Shown here piece by piece: positions 6,879-15,049 of a DNA stretch of 64,000 bases. The stretch comes from a virus. Made by a program: the position numbers and the translations under genes. The stretch is from positions 1 through 64,000 of IMG/VR virus record IMGVR_UViG_3300047483_000174, one strand, 5' to 3'. Each line of letters begins with the position of its first letter. The first letter of the stretch is position 1. The notes under the pieces were generated by a model. The model saw only the letters and a list, made by a program, of their open reading frames with translations, was not told the origin of the DNA and made no database searches.

Positions 6879-7500
6879 AGCACACATCAAAGAACTAAAA
6901 CATATAACTTATGACCGTGAAGAACTTGAACGATTTTATCACAGCATAAAACACAAGGCTGTGAACTATATAGAACGTCACACGGATTATATTGAAGATG
7001 ATGCGGAAGATAGCCCATACTTTAGATGTATATGCCCAAAATGCCTTCCATCTGGAAAGCATCAACATTCTGGGGACCAACACAAGTTCATTCGTCATCT
7101 GGAAAGATATGACAATCCAGAAGTAAACAGACTCACAAAAGAATTGGAATATATTACAAAAACAACTGGACCAAACTTTCCAGTTCTTTGGATATACGGA
7201 CCAAACTTTGAACTTCCACCACACAAAGATTTCGCAAGAACATGCAGCATTATGGTCCCAATACTTCCAGCGGAAGGCGGCGCAACTGTTCACTTATATA
7301 AAGATGATTTGCCAGTAGTGAATAAGGGCAACTTTACAACTGTAGAACACAATGAAGATTATTTGTTGGGAACTCACTCTTATAGCACTCAGCACCCAAC
7401 CGTGCTAAACGCCAACAAGGTAATTCATGGTGTTCGAAACGCAAACACCACAAGAGTGTTTATAAACTTTAGTGGATATTGTAATTGGGGTGATATTTAA
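6868..7500 (+). CDS. Putative Fe(II)/2-oxoglutarate-dependent oxygenase
   Basis: 210 residues. The C-terminal half shows the oxygenase signature: PPHKDFARTC (HxD ligands), then a beta core (IMVPILPAEGG, VHLYKDD), then NKVIHGVRNANTTRVFINF with the third His and the 2-oxoglutarate Arg. An N-terminal Cys-x-Cys-x2-Cys cluster (CICPKC) and nearby His residues could bind a metal. Its stop abuts the stop of the convergent CoA-ligase gene with no gap. With the 5768 gene it makes a two-oxygenase operon. Substrate unknown; late expression suggests modification of virion or cell-surface material. Confidence 0.75.
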   Translation: MITEAHIKELKHITYDREELERFYHSIKHKAVNYIERHTDYIEDDAEDSPYFRCICPKCLPSGKHQHSGDQHKFIRHLERYDNPEVNRLTKELEYITKTTGPNFPVLWIYGPNFELPPHKDFARTCSIMVPILPAEGGATVHLYKDDLPVVNKGNFTTVEHNEDYLLGTHSYSTQHPTVLNANKVIHGVRNANTTRVFINFSGYCNWGDI

Positions 7501-8928
7501 TCACCCCTCACTCACTTCTTCATTTGGTGGAGAAAATGCATCTGCCACTCGGAGTTGAAATCGTTTTATTTTTCCAGTCGCAGTTTTTGGTAGACTCGAA
7601 ACAAGTTCTATCCAATTCGGATAGTGATTTGGTGGCAACTCATCAATGCATAGTTTTTTTAGTTCATTGCGAAACTTTATTGGGTCATCGCATGGCGACT
7701 TGGTGACAACATACGCTTTTGGTTTTATCAGTCCATTGGCGTCTGAACTTTGAACCACCCCGACTTCAAGAACATTTGAATGTTCCATGATTTTACTTTC
7801 AATTTTTGTTGGAGACACCCAAAGTCCACCAATTTTGAGCATGTCATTTGCTCGTCCCTGATAGTAATACTTTGGACCATTCTTTATAAACATATCGCCA
7901 GTGCTATTCCACTCATTGTCGCCGCTGATGCTTTCTCCTTTTATGTAAAGATATCCAACTTCACCATCTGGAACCTCATTTCCTTGAACATCAAGTATTC
8001 GTGCCTGATACCCAGGAACCAATCTTCCACTGCATCCAGCTTCGTTGTCTTCAACACGATTAGAAATGAAGATGTGTAGAGCCTCAGTCGTCCCGATGCC
8101 ATCAAGTATTTTCGCACCAGTCGTTTTGTTCCAATCATTGAATATTTTGGCAGATAATGGTTCCCCTGCACTAATACACAAACGGACTGAACTAAGGTCA
8201 CGAGAAGACGTTGATAGAGATTTCAACATATGTGCATATAAAGTTGGAACTCCGAAATATAGCGATGGCTTATACTTCTCAATTGTTTCCAGTGCGGTTT
8301 TCGCAGTAGATGACTCTGATACCAGAACTGTTGATGCACCCACAAACAATGGAAATGTCATGCTGTTGCCAAATCCATAAGCAAAGAATAGTTTTGCAGA
8401 ACTGTAGCAAACATCATATGCGGTCATATTCAATGTTTTTTTGGCATAATTGATTGCTGTTCGTGCCATGTCCCGATGCTTATGCGGAATGGCAGTTATA
8501 TAACCAGTTGTCCCACTTGAAAACAAGTAGAAACACAGGTCTGTATCTTCTGCATGAGCCATATCACACTCGTCGGTTGATGTTGCAGCGGCATCAAACT
8601 CTGCAATGTTTTCATCAGTGAAAACATGTTTGTATTTTTTTTCGCTCTTGATTTTTTGGTATTCATCGTCTGTTAGCATAGTGCTTAGAAGTGAAGGGAT
8701 AATACCAACCTTGACTGCCCCCCAAAACAAATAGAAATATTCTGGGCGGTCATTCATAATAACAAGGATTTCGTCTCCCTTATTATATTTTGATGAAAGC
8801 AGATTCGCATAACGATTCACGTTGTCATACAGAGAATCATATGTAATCTTTTCATCTTCGTAATAAATTGCAATAGTCGGCGCTTTGCGTATGAAATACT
8901 GTGTTGCGTTCTTGTTCATCTTATTCAC
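7501..8928 (-). CDS. Acyl/aryl-CoA ligase (ANL family, benzoate-CoA-ligase-like)
   Basis: 475 residues with the ANL motifs in order: YLFSSGTTGYITAIPHKHRD (A3, phosphate loop), SSAKLFFAYGFGN, ISAGEPL, DGIGTTEALHIFISNR (A5), NSTGDMF (A7), YQGRANDMLKIGG (A8) and PKTATGKIKR with the A10 lysine. SAKLFFAYG and TTEALHIFISNR recall benzoate-CoA ligases, so an aromatic or short carboxylic acid is the likely substrate, converted to its CoA thioester with ATP. It is the last gene of the coupled operon and overlaps the sulfotransferase by 8 bases. It would supply the activated acyl group for the thiolase-like enzyme. Family firm, substrate inferred. Confidence 0.9.
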   Translation of the reverse strand: MNKMNKNATQYFIRKAPTIAIYYEDEKITYDSLYDNVNRYANLLSSKYNKGDEILVIMNDRPEYFYLFWGAVKVGIIPSLLSTMLTDDEYQKIKSEKKYKHVFTDENIAEFDAAATSTDECDMAHAEDTDLCFYLFSSGTTGYITAIPHKHRDMARTAINYAKKTLNMTAYDVCYSSAKLFFAYGFGNSMTFPLFVGASTVLVSESSTAKTALETIEKYKPSLYFGVPTLYAHMLKSLSTSSRDLSSVRLCISAGEPLSAKIFNDWNKTTGAKILDGIGTTEALHIFISNRVEDNEAGCSGRLVPGYQARILDVQGNEVPDGEVGYLYIKGESISGDNEWNSTGDMFIKNGPKYYYQGRANDMLKIGGLWVSPTKIESKIMEHSNVLEVGVVQSSDANGLIKPKAYVVTKSPCDDPIKFRNELKKLCIDELPPNHYPNWIELVSSLPKTATGKIKRFQLRVADAFSPPNEEVSEG

Positions 8929-9811
8929 TTCCCTCTAACCATTTTTTGCATTCTTTTGTAAGTTCATTGTTTGATACTATTTCGTATTCCGAAAGCTGTT
9001 TCTCAGATAAAACTGACTTCCATTGATTTGATGTTCCGCTATTAAAAAAAGAATGATTTCCATCTTTATAGGTTTTAGAACTATTTGGCAATAGGATATC
9101 CGAATTTGATTTCATGTATGAAAAACTTACTAATTCAGAGATACGTTTAGCAGCTTCCATGTCTATGTATATATTCAAAAACTGGGATATTTTTTTAATT
9201 TCATCTATTGGCGTTACCAACAAATCGTTATAGTGGACTAACAATATATTTGGATGTGTTGATATATCCCACCAAGTTTGAACATTTCTAAGATTTGACC
9301 AGTGCGGATATCCTTCATTCTCCCAAGGAAACCATCCTCTGTTTATCCACATATCCCAAAAATCAGAAACATGTGTTGGGCATACTGGTAATTCATTTCC
9401 TACACGACCTGGCGTATTGTTTACTAACTCATAAAACTCAGGAGTGTAGTTTTTATATTGGTTCCATAGAGACACAAACACATCCCTTGGATCACGCCCA
9501 ACAATAATGTATTTGCTGTTACCTCGTATTTTCAAGCCATCTGCTGGTAAGTGCGTCTTGAAGCATCTGCGGTGTTGCTGTGACTCCACAATCTCTTTGA
9601 GTTCATTTATAGGTTTGATTCTGTTTTCTATCCAAGGAGAAAAAGTGTTGATGTTTCTTGACTGAAAGTCTAAGAATATAAGATGCAAGACAATATTTTG
9701 CATCCACGTGGTTCCACTCTTATAAGGAGTTGAAACAATTACATCCCCATCGCGTTCTGCAATGTGGTTCCAACGTGTGCTATCAAGAATAAAGTTCTGA
9801 TATACCTTCAT
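8921..9811 (-). CDS. PAPS-dependent sulfotransferase
   Basis: 296 residues. The PAPS 5'-phosphosulfate loop is STPYKSGTTWMQN (27-39). The catalytic-base region is FKTHLPAD. The 3'-phosphate motif is YIIVGRDPRDVFVSLWN, and a late KDGNHSFFNSG resembles the C-terminal PAPS-binding stretch (RKG in the family; GNHSFF here). This is the cytosolic SULT-like group that sulfates hydroxyls of small molecules or sugars. It overlaps the aminotransferase gene by 29 bases. The C-terminal RKG being altered could mean changed cofactor contacts. Phage-borne sulfotransferases are unusual. The acceptor is unknown, presumably the product of this operon. Confidence 0.88.
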   Translation of the reverse strand: MKVYQNFILDSTRWNHIAERDGDVIVSTPYKSGTTWMQNIVLHLIFLDFQSRNINTFSPWIENRIKPINELKEIVESQQHRRCFKTHLPADGLKIRGNSKYIIVGRDPRDVFVSLWNQYKNYTPEFYELVNNTPGRVGNELPVCPTHVSDFWDMWINRGWFPWENEGYPHWSNLRNVQTWWDISTHPNILLVHYNDLLVTPIDEIKKISQFLNIYIDMEAAKRISELVSFSYMKSNSDILLPNSSKTYKDGNHSFFNSGTSNQWKSVLSEKQLSEYEIVSNNELTKECKKWLEGSE

Positions 9812-10559
9812 GCTCTTTCATAAACTCAGTAATACACAGCCGATTGGTGTTTCCACGTTTGAAGCTATCATAGATATTATCATCTGATGTAGCAAGCCAA
9901 ACACTATCACTCGGAATGAGGTTCATTTTATCACATACATCCAACTGTATTTTTCTCATTCTATCATAAACATAGTCAATTGTAAAGTGCTCAATCACAA
10001 GTTCTGCTATTTGATGAGAGAAATAGTTATAGTAGTTTGACTTGATATGAAGATTGTAAAGTTTCACATCTGGACGCCGTGTGAAATACCAACCAGTTCT
10101 TAGATTTTTAAGACCAAACGGTTTACTAAGACTATAGAATACAGTTTCAATGCTTTCAGCCATAGGTATGAATTGTGGCTTCGTGGTTCCAACATATGCT
10201 ATATCTAATGCGATAGGTCCGTCATAGTCGAGTTCTTTGAAATTTCCGTCAACTGAACTTGGCACAGATACATATCTTATTTCACCATTTCTACAAAATG
10301 TGGAATCTACCCATTCGTAATCGCCATCAATTTTTGTAATATTCCTCTGTTCTTTTCCAGACCAGTAATTCAATCCTTCTGTAATTCCATTGATAGGATA
10401 TACATAAAATTCACTTAGGTCAATGACAGGACTTAGCCATTCTTTTATATTTGTCTTATATCTACAGTCATCATTGATTGGCATGATACCAGATTTTTTA
10501 ATGAGACTATTTACTTCTGGTAAGACTATTGGTCTTACTTGTTTCGTAAATTTACTCAT
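9783..10559 (-). CDS. Short PLP-dependent aminotransferase-like protein
   Basis: 258 residues, against 350-400 for fold-type I aminotransferases. YPINGITEGLNYW fits the cofactor-phosphate loop (normally with a GxT/S). LDIAYVGTT gives the Asp (D119) that pairs with the pyridine nitrogen. SLSKPFGLKNLRTGW gives the Schiff-base Lys (K146) and the SK-x-x-G...R-x-G-W signature. The large-domain core is kept and the C-terminal small domain is reduced. It could aminate a keto intermediate or act as a dehydratase-like PLP enzyme. It overlaps genes on both sides. Whether this trimmed form is active is uncertain. Confidence 0.75.
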   Translation of the reverse strand: MSKFTKQVRPIVLPEVNSLIKKSGIMPINDDCRYKTNIKEWLSPVIDLSEFYVYPINGITEGLNYWSGKEQRNITKIDGDYEWVDSTFCRNGEIRYVSVPSSVDGNFKELDYDGPIALDIAYVGTTKPQFIPMAESIETVFYSLSKPFGLKNLRTGWYFTRRPDVKLYNLHIKSNYYNYFSHQIAELVIEHFTIDYVYDRMRKIQLDVCDKMNLIPSDSVWLATSDDNIYDSFKRGNTNRLCITEFMKEHEGISELYS

Positions 10560-11151
10560 AGTAAATCTCTAACTGCGCTCTGTGTCCACACCATACTGGC
10601 AAATCAAACTCGTGATACTTATGAGGATATGACATATAATAATCAAGCGGCATCGCTTTCAACTTGTTTGTTTCTGCGACATATGTCTGTTCCTGCAAAA
10701 TTTCTTGAATTATTACTATGCGTGGTCGGTATAGTTGACAAAGTTTTTCAAACCCATCTATATGGTTCTCATTGTAACTTAGTGTTCCTATGAACATTAA
10801 CGCATCCACCTTGAAACTCACAGACACGTCATCATTCCAACCGCAATGCCTAAACTCATGGTTCTGTTTTTCTCGGTATCTTCGTCGTGCTCTAAGAAGA
10901 AGTCGTTTTTCTAAATCAAAACCCATGTAATGAGAAAAATCATATCTTTCCACTATTCTTGCTTCGCCACATCCAACATCCACGACATTCTTGCAATCAT
11001 TATTTTTTAGTATAGAAACAATATTTTGATGCAATGGTGCTGCCTCTGGACAATCCAAATAGTCGATAAGAGAAGGACCAGACAAGTCAATCTCACCTAA
11101 ATACTTTTGCCCTTTCCAGTTTGGCCAAGGTATGTTTTCAAACTTATCCAA
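10552..11151 (-). CDS. SAM-dependent methyltransferase (class I)
   Basis: 199 residues. Motif I is NVVDVGCGEARIVERY, followed by the acidic end of strand beta-2 (MGFDLEKR). Motif IV is near DALMFIGTLSYNEN. No DNA-MTase NPPY is present, so a small molecule or sugar is the likely target. The region LPLDYYMSYPHKYHEF-type (MPLDYYMSYPHKYHEF) may form the substrate lid. It overlaps its neighbours by 8 bases each, part of the continuous coupled operon. The methyl acceptor (O, N or C) cannot be told from sequence. Confidence 0.82.
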   Translation of the reverse strand: MDKFENIPWPNWKGQKYLGEIDLSGPSLIDYLDCPEAAPLHQNIVSILKNNDCKNVVDVGCGEARIVERYDFSHYMGFDLEKRLLLRARRRYREKQNHEFRHCGWNDDVSVSFKVDALMFIGTLSYNENHIDGFEKLCQLYRPRIVIIQEILQEQTYVAETNKLKAMPLDYYMSYPHKYHEFDLPVWCGHRAQLEIYYE

Positions 11152-12271
11152 CTTTCAATACCACTGCTGCACCAGTATCCCCGCCAGCCGCGCCCGCTAC
11201 AAGAACATAGCCGCCGCCAACAGATACCGCTTCCTCAATTCCTTCTATTATCAATCTCGATAGAACTGGGCTTTGAGGGTGTCCGTAAACCAACGGACTT
11301 CCATAGTTGTTCATTACATACGGGTCGATTCCAAATTCATTTGCGAAAGCAATATCGTTTACAGCAAAAGCATTGTGTTGATTGACTACCTTCATATCTG
11401 TAATGGATGCATCTGCATTTTTGAGTGCCATCTTTGCTGCATCCACTGACGCAATAGGCATCATAGATTTTTCACATCTTGAGTATCCATATGACAATAG
11501 TTGTATTGGTATCAACTCACTCGACATTTCTTTTGCGGTATATGGGTCGGTTACAAATATTCCACAATGCCCATCGGCAGGATAGGTCAGATTTCCAATA
11601 CTATGAACTCCATGCGACTGAACGGGAGATAAACGAGCCAATCTTGCATGGTCAATCTTTTTAACACCCTCGTCTGCTTTCAATCCTAGTGTTTCAAAAA
11701 TATATGGTCTTTCGGATAAAGAATAATACTGTTCATATCGTCTTACTGTAATGTCATCAACTTGCGATTTGCTTATACCCTTAGAGTTTGCAACTCTATC
11801 GGCAGTTTCCAGCATGGAAGTCTTGCCCCATGGGTCTAGAAGAAAGTTATCCTCAATCCAATTTTCTGTTTTGTCATACTCTGCCCACTGAACGATTGGG
11901 CCATTTGATGTTCTATCTGCTACCAATGTATATGTAGTGTTGCAAAGACCAAGTTCAACATTCGATGCTGCTTGATATATCGCAGTTGCACCAGTTGTGC
12001 AAGCCTGACTTATCATCGTCCCTGTTGTATGGACTGCTCCGATAAGTGCAGCACTCCAAGGTCCAGCCCAAAATCCATGATGCTGATGAACTGAATTACC
12101 GTATATAACAAAATCCACAATGGACGGATCAAATGATTTTGATTCCATCCATTTTTTAGTGGTGGCAGAACTTAGTTCAATAGCGTTTTCATTTTTGAAT
12201 GTTTTTCCGTAACGAGAATACGGAGAAGAATAATAAGCACGGTATGGAATGTATGCAGTTGAAAACATCAT
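11144..12271 (-). CDS. Thiolase-like condensing enzyme with altered active site
   Basis: 375 residues of thiolase-superfamily sequence. The nucleophile loop is SQACTTGATAIYQA with C91. The NxH region is VNQHNAFAVNDIAFANEFG, and YGSPLVYGHPQSP gives the conserved GHP histidine. The usual C-terminal C-x-GGG-x-G is replaced by AGAAGGDTGAA, so the second Cys is missing. This suggests an SCP2-thiolase-like or ketosynthase-like role that condenses or transfers acyl-CoA without the normal acid/base Cys. It starts ATGATG overlapping the membrane-protein stop by 4 bases. With the CoA ligase it forms the likely carbon-carbon bond-forming step. Confidence 0.85.
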   Translation of the reverse strand: MMFSTAYIPYRAYYSSPYSRYGKTFKNENAIELSSATTKKWMESKSFDPSIVDFVIYGNSVHQHHGFWAGPWSAALIGAVHTTGTMISQACTTGATAIYQAASNVELGLCNTTYTLVADRTSNGPIVQWAEYDKTENWIEDNFLLDPWGKTSMLETADRVANSKGISKSQVDDITVRRYEQYYSLSERPYIFETLGLKADEGVKKIDHARLARLSPVQSHGVHSIGNLTYPADGHCGIFVTDPYTAKEMSSELIPIQLLSYGYSRCEKSMMPIASVDAAKMALKNADASITDMKVVNQHNAFAVNDIAFANEFGIDPYVMNNYGSPLVYGHPQSPVLSRLIIEGIEEAVSVGGGYVLVAGAAGGDTGAAVVLKVG

Positions 12272-12501
12272 TCAGGTAATCTTTCCGCCTGTCCTGTTTC
12301 ATATCTACGCTTTCGAAAATTTCTCAAATACGAAATCATAACACGGTCTGGAAGATTTGCAAAAAGAAACGGAAATATTCCATGTGCTACCGCAAGAAAG
12401 ATCATAACGACAAAAACACCAGTGGAATATAGGCACCATCTTAGATGCTGCCAATATGTTTCTCCAACTGTGTTCAAATGCGAAAAGTCGAATATTTTCA
12501 T
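12268..12501 (-). CDS. Small membrane protein, DUF6356-like
   Basis: 77 residues. The N-terminal VGETYWQHLRW, one hydrophobic stretch (VFVVMIFLAVAHGIFPFLF) and a basic tail (YLRNFRKRRYE) match my memory of DUF6356 proteins, small inner-membrane proteins of alphaproteobacteria found near lipid and polysaccharide genes. It lies inside the biosynthetic operon, one base from the radical SAM gene and overlapping the thiolase start by 4. It may anchor the pathway or its product at the membrane. This is inference; the family has no known activity that I can state. Confidence 0.7.
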   Translation of the reverse strand: MKIFDFSHLNTVGETYWQHLRWCLYSTGVFVVMIFLAVAHGIFPFLFANLPDRVMISYLRNFRKRRYETGQAERLPE

Positions 12502-12502
12502 A

Positions 12503-13723
12503 CTACTCCTGCCAGTTTGGATTAGTCAATGGGTTGCGTCCCTTTTTGACCACATCTGTATACATACGCTTTTTTAGTTGGTGTGCCGAAAGTTGTTTCA
12601 TACCTTCTGGAACGTAAGTATTTACATATCGACTCAATTCGTCAATATAATGGTGGGCTGGCTGAATGGTCTGCGTTGAAGTTACAAATTGTCCACGTCT
12701 CCAACATAGAGCAGAGTTGTGTGAGCCAAACTCAACAGTGGCAACCCATAGTTTTGGCTGAATGTAATACATCAAGCAACACTGATTGCACTTTAGGTTT
12801 GGGTTGTTGATATGATTGCCAGCACCGTCACTTGGGTTCACACCGTCACGAATCCATTTCAACGGAGCGTTTGCTTCGGGAATGATTGTTTTGATATATT
12901 CGTTGAGTTCAACACCGCTATACGATGTGTGTTCTTCTTCACTCTCATAAAGGTCTTCAACATATCGTCCCTGCTTTGCAGCGGTTCTAAAACGGATATT
13001 GGTTACCACCCCCGGTGGTAAGCTAGTTGCTTTGTCGTAGAACTCTTTCACAACACCTTCGTTTAGGTTTTTGACAATAATTGCATTGATACATAGTCTG
13101 CGGAATCCAGCCTCAACAACGTTATGGAAACCTTGAACTTTCTTTGCACGATGACTGATATCATGGTCAATGGTCTCATACCAATCATCGCGTTCAAATC
13201 CACCATTCAGCGAAATAGATAGATTTACAAGTTTTGGGTCAGCGCAATTATCAATTGCACGTTTCAAATCTTTCACATAATTTTTGTTTGATAGACGGAT
13301 GCCGTTAGTGACAATGGCAAGCTGATGGCCATACTTTGTTCCTACTTCAATAGCCTTGAACAAGTCTTTATACAACGTAGGTTCTGCACCAAGAAGTCGC
13401 ATACTGACTGGACGAGGAAGCCTACGGCACATATCTTCAAACACTTCAATAGGCATATCTTTGTAGTGCCGAACAGGCGTATCGCAGAAACCACATTCCA
13501 TGTTACACTTGTATGTCATATCAATATACAAGAACGAAAATGGATTTTTTTCAATGGTATAGTTCGGAACGTTGTGAAAAATTGGTGGACGATCTGGAAG
13601 AATCGTAATATTATCTTTGTCTGGATCGCCAGTCATAGGCAAGTTCATCGGGTCATTAATCTTTGATTTCACCCGTGAGATTGGATCAAGGTTGTGATTG
13701 AATTTATCTTTATTATCGGACAT
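12503..13723 (-). CDS. Radical SAM enzyme
   Basis: 406 residues. The 4Fe-4S site is YKCNMECGFC (C73, C77, C80) after a typical LYIDMTYKC strand. RLLGAEPTLYKD is the SAM-binding GGEP equivalent (G-A-E-P). A C-terminal cysteine group (KCNQCC, then ALCWRRG) suggests a second cluster of SPASM or twitch type. Family members make radical changes to peptides, sugars or lipids. It is the first gene after the promoter at 13754-13784, so it can be read separately from the epimerase. The substrate is unknown. A peptide-maturase role is possible, but no precursor peptide was seen next to it. Confidence 0.88.
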   Translation of the reverse strand: MSDNKDKFNHNLDPISRVKSKINDPMNLPMTGDPDKDNITILPDRPPIFHNVPNYTIEKNPFSFLYIDMTYKCNMECGFCDTPVRHYKDMPIEVFEDMCRRLPRPVSMRLLGAEPTLYKDLFKAIEVGTKYGHQLAIVTNGIRLSNKNYVKDLKRAIDNCADPKLVNLSISLNGGFERDDWYETIDHDISHRAKKVQGFHNVVEAGFRRLCINAIIVKNLNEGVVKEFYDKATSLPPGVVTNIRFRTAAKQGRYVEDLYESEEEHTSYSGVELNEYIKTIIPEANAPLKWIRDGVNPSDGAGNHINNPNLKCNQCCLMYYIQPKLWVATVEFGSHNSALCWRRGQFVTSTQTIQPAHHYIDELSRYVNTYVPEGMKQLSAHQLKKRMYTDVVKKGRNPLTNPNWQE

Positions 13724-13753
13724 TACTCATCTTTCTGAATAGAATACATGCTA

Positions 13754-13784
13754 TATTTATATCATACATATTGCCTAAAGTCAA
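13754..13784 (-). promoter_or_regulatory. Operon promoter: TTGACT-17-TATAAATA
   Basis: TTGACT (13779-13784), a 17-base spacer and TATAAATA (13754-13761). The -35 box overlaps the epimerase stop. It would give the radical SAM-to-CoA ligase genes their own start. Confidence 0.65.
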
Positions 13785-14704
13785 TGTATTTTCTGACTAA
13801 ACAAGTCATAATAAAATAGAGAAATCCCATCGGCGGGCATGATAGTTGGCTTCCACCCCGTCAGCTTTCGTATCTTTGATATGTCAGCCAATGTTGTGGT
13901 AGCATATCCTTTTGGATTGGACACCTGATTTATATTTAGGTCAGTTACATAAGATTTCAATATGTCAACCACTTCGTTGACAGAAATGTTTTCTCCTGTT
14001 CCTACGTTGAACACTTCGTTTTTCACCTTGCTTTTCATCGCAACATAAAACGCATTGGCAACATCATACACATGGATGAAATCCCGTCTTGCCGAACCAT
14101 CCCCATGAACTGTGAGTGGGGTTCCTTCTACTGCCATCCGAGCAAACTTTGAAATCATAAGACCGTTTGAATCATCATTCGGTTGGCCATCACCATATAC
14201 AGTAAACAGTCTCAGTATGGTATATTCCAACCCATAAAGATTACGAAACTGCTTACACAAATGTTCACCGAACAACTTAGTCATAGCATAATAGTTCAGA
14301 GGATTTGGTTTATGGTATGGCTTGTTTGGTGTTGGATGGTTTCCGTATACACTCGAACTGCTTGCGTATATCACCTTTTTTACTTTTTTAGCTGCCGCCG
14401 CCGCCAGTAAGTTCTGTGTGCCAACTACGTTATTCAAAAAGTATGCACTTGGATTTGTGAAACTTTCTGGTATTCTTGCCTTGGCGGCAATATGTATAAC
14501 ATAATCTTGATCTTCACAAGCAGTCAAACAAGATGATATATCTACAATGTCACCCTGAATGTATGTAACAAATTGTAAGTCATCTGGTTGCGGTTTCAGG
14601 TCTATTACAGTTACGTTATATCCTTCTAACTGTAACTTCCTTACCACGTGCTTGCCGACGAACCCTGCGCCGCCAGTAACCAATACGTTCCCATTGAATT
14701 TCAT
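13781..14704 (-). CDS. NAD-dependent sugar-nucleotide epimerase/dehydratase
   Basis: 307 residues of the extended SDR family. The Rossmann motif GGAGFVG lies at 11-17 after VLVT. The catalytic Ser region is YASSSSVYG, and the Y-x3-K pair is Y139/K143 in YYAMTK. RRDFIHVYDVANAF is the typical late SDR motif. UDP-glucose 4-epimerase-like enzymes act on UDP- or dTDP-hexoses. A late octamer lies just upstream. It is the first gene of the biosynthetic block, which suggests that the final product includes a sugar or that the operon joins sugar and acyl chemistry. Exact substrate unknown. Confidence 0.9.
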   Translation of the reverse strand: MKFNGNVLVTGGAGFVGKHVVRKLQLEGYNVTVIDLKPQPDDLQFVTYIQGDIVDISSCLTACEDQDYVIHIAAKARIPESFTNPSAYFLNNVVGTQNLLAAAAAKKVKKVIYASSSSVYGNHPTPNKPYHKPNPLNYYAMTKLFGEHLCKQFRNLYGLEYTILRLFTVYGDGQPNDDSNGLMISKFARMAVEGTPLTVHGDGSARRDFIHVYDVANAFYVAMKSKVKNEVFNVGTGENISVNEVVDILKSYVTDLNINQVSNPKGYATTTLADISKIRKLTGWKPTIMPADGISLFYYDLFSQKIH

Positions 14705-14726
14705 AGATACCTCATTTGTTCAAATT

Positions 14727-14734
14727 TATTTATC
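14727..14734 (-). promoter_or_regulatory. Late promoter octamer (GATAAATA)
   Basis: Minus-strand GATAAATA 23 bases before the epimerase start. It places the whole biosynthetic operon in the late class. Confidence 0.7.
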
Positions 14735-14813
14735 TGCCCCTAGCTATGCGGTTAGCGCAAACCGAGTCTTCCAAAATGTGGGTTGAAATAGGTCAATTTT
14801 ACTGATATATTCA

Positions 14814-14821
14814 TATAAATA
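14814..14821 (+). promoter_or_regulatory. Late promoter octamer (TATAAATA)
   Basis: Perfect plus-strand TATAAATA 55 bases upstream of the first mini-gene. A short hairpin (TGC-ATTG-GCA-like) follows in the leader. Confidence 0.7.
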
Positions 14822-14875
14822 CTAATGCTGCATTGCGGCATTTTATTTACACATCACACATATACGGAGACTAAA

Positions 14876-15049
14876 ATGACTAACCTATTTTTTGCACCAT
14901 TTGTAAAAATGTTCTCAAACAAATCCAAGTCGCATCGTTCAGATTTGATGACCTTGGCAAAAATTGAATATGGCAATGACTGGCAGTGGGCATACGAATA
15001 TCTTCTGAACTCTAACGGAAGACTTCCAACAGTTGGAGTGAAGATATGA
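14876..15049 (+). CDS. Small hypothetical protein, 57 aa
   Basis: ATG 14876 has CGGAGA 5 bases upstream. A longer frame to 14825 lacks such a site. The peptide starts MTNLFFAPFVKMF and then has LMTLAKIEYGNDWQWAYEYLL, an amphipathic helix rich in aromatic residues. First gene of a five-gene plus-strand operon; it overlaps the next start by 4 bases (ATGA). No family is recognised. The arrangement of helix-rich mini-proteins beside a DUF1127-like one suggests regulatory or RNA-binding roles, unproven. Confidence 0.65.
   Translation: MTNLFFAPFVKMFSNKSKSHRSDLMTLAKIEYGNDWQWAYEYLLNSNGRLPTVGVKI

Noticed and set aside
12503-13723. Peptide natural product (RiPP) maturase with a precursor peptide
   Set aside because: No short precursor-like gene was found next to the radical SAM gene, so the idea is not supported.
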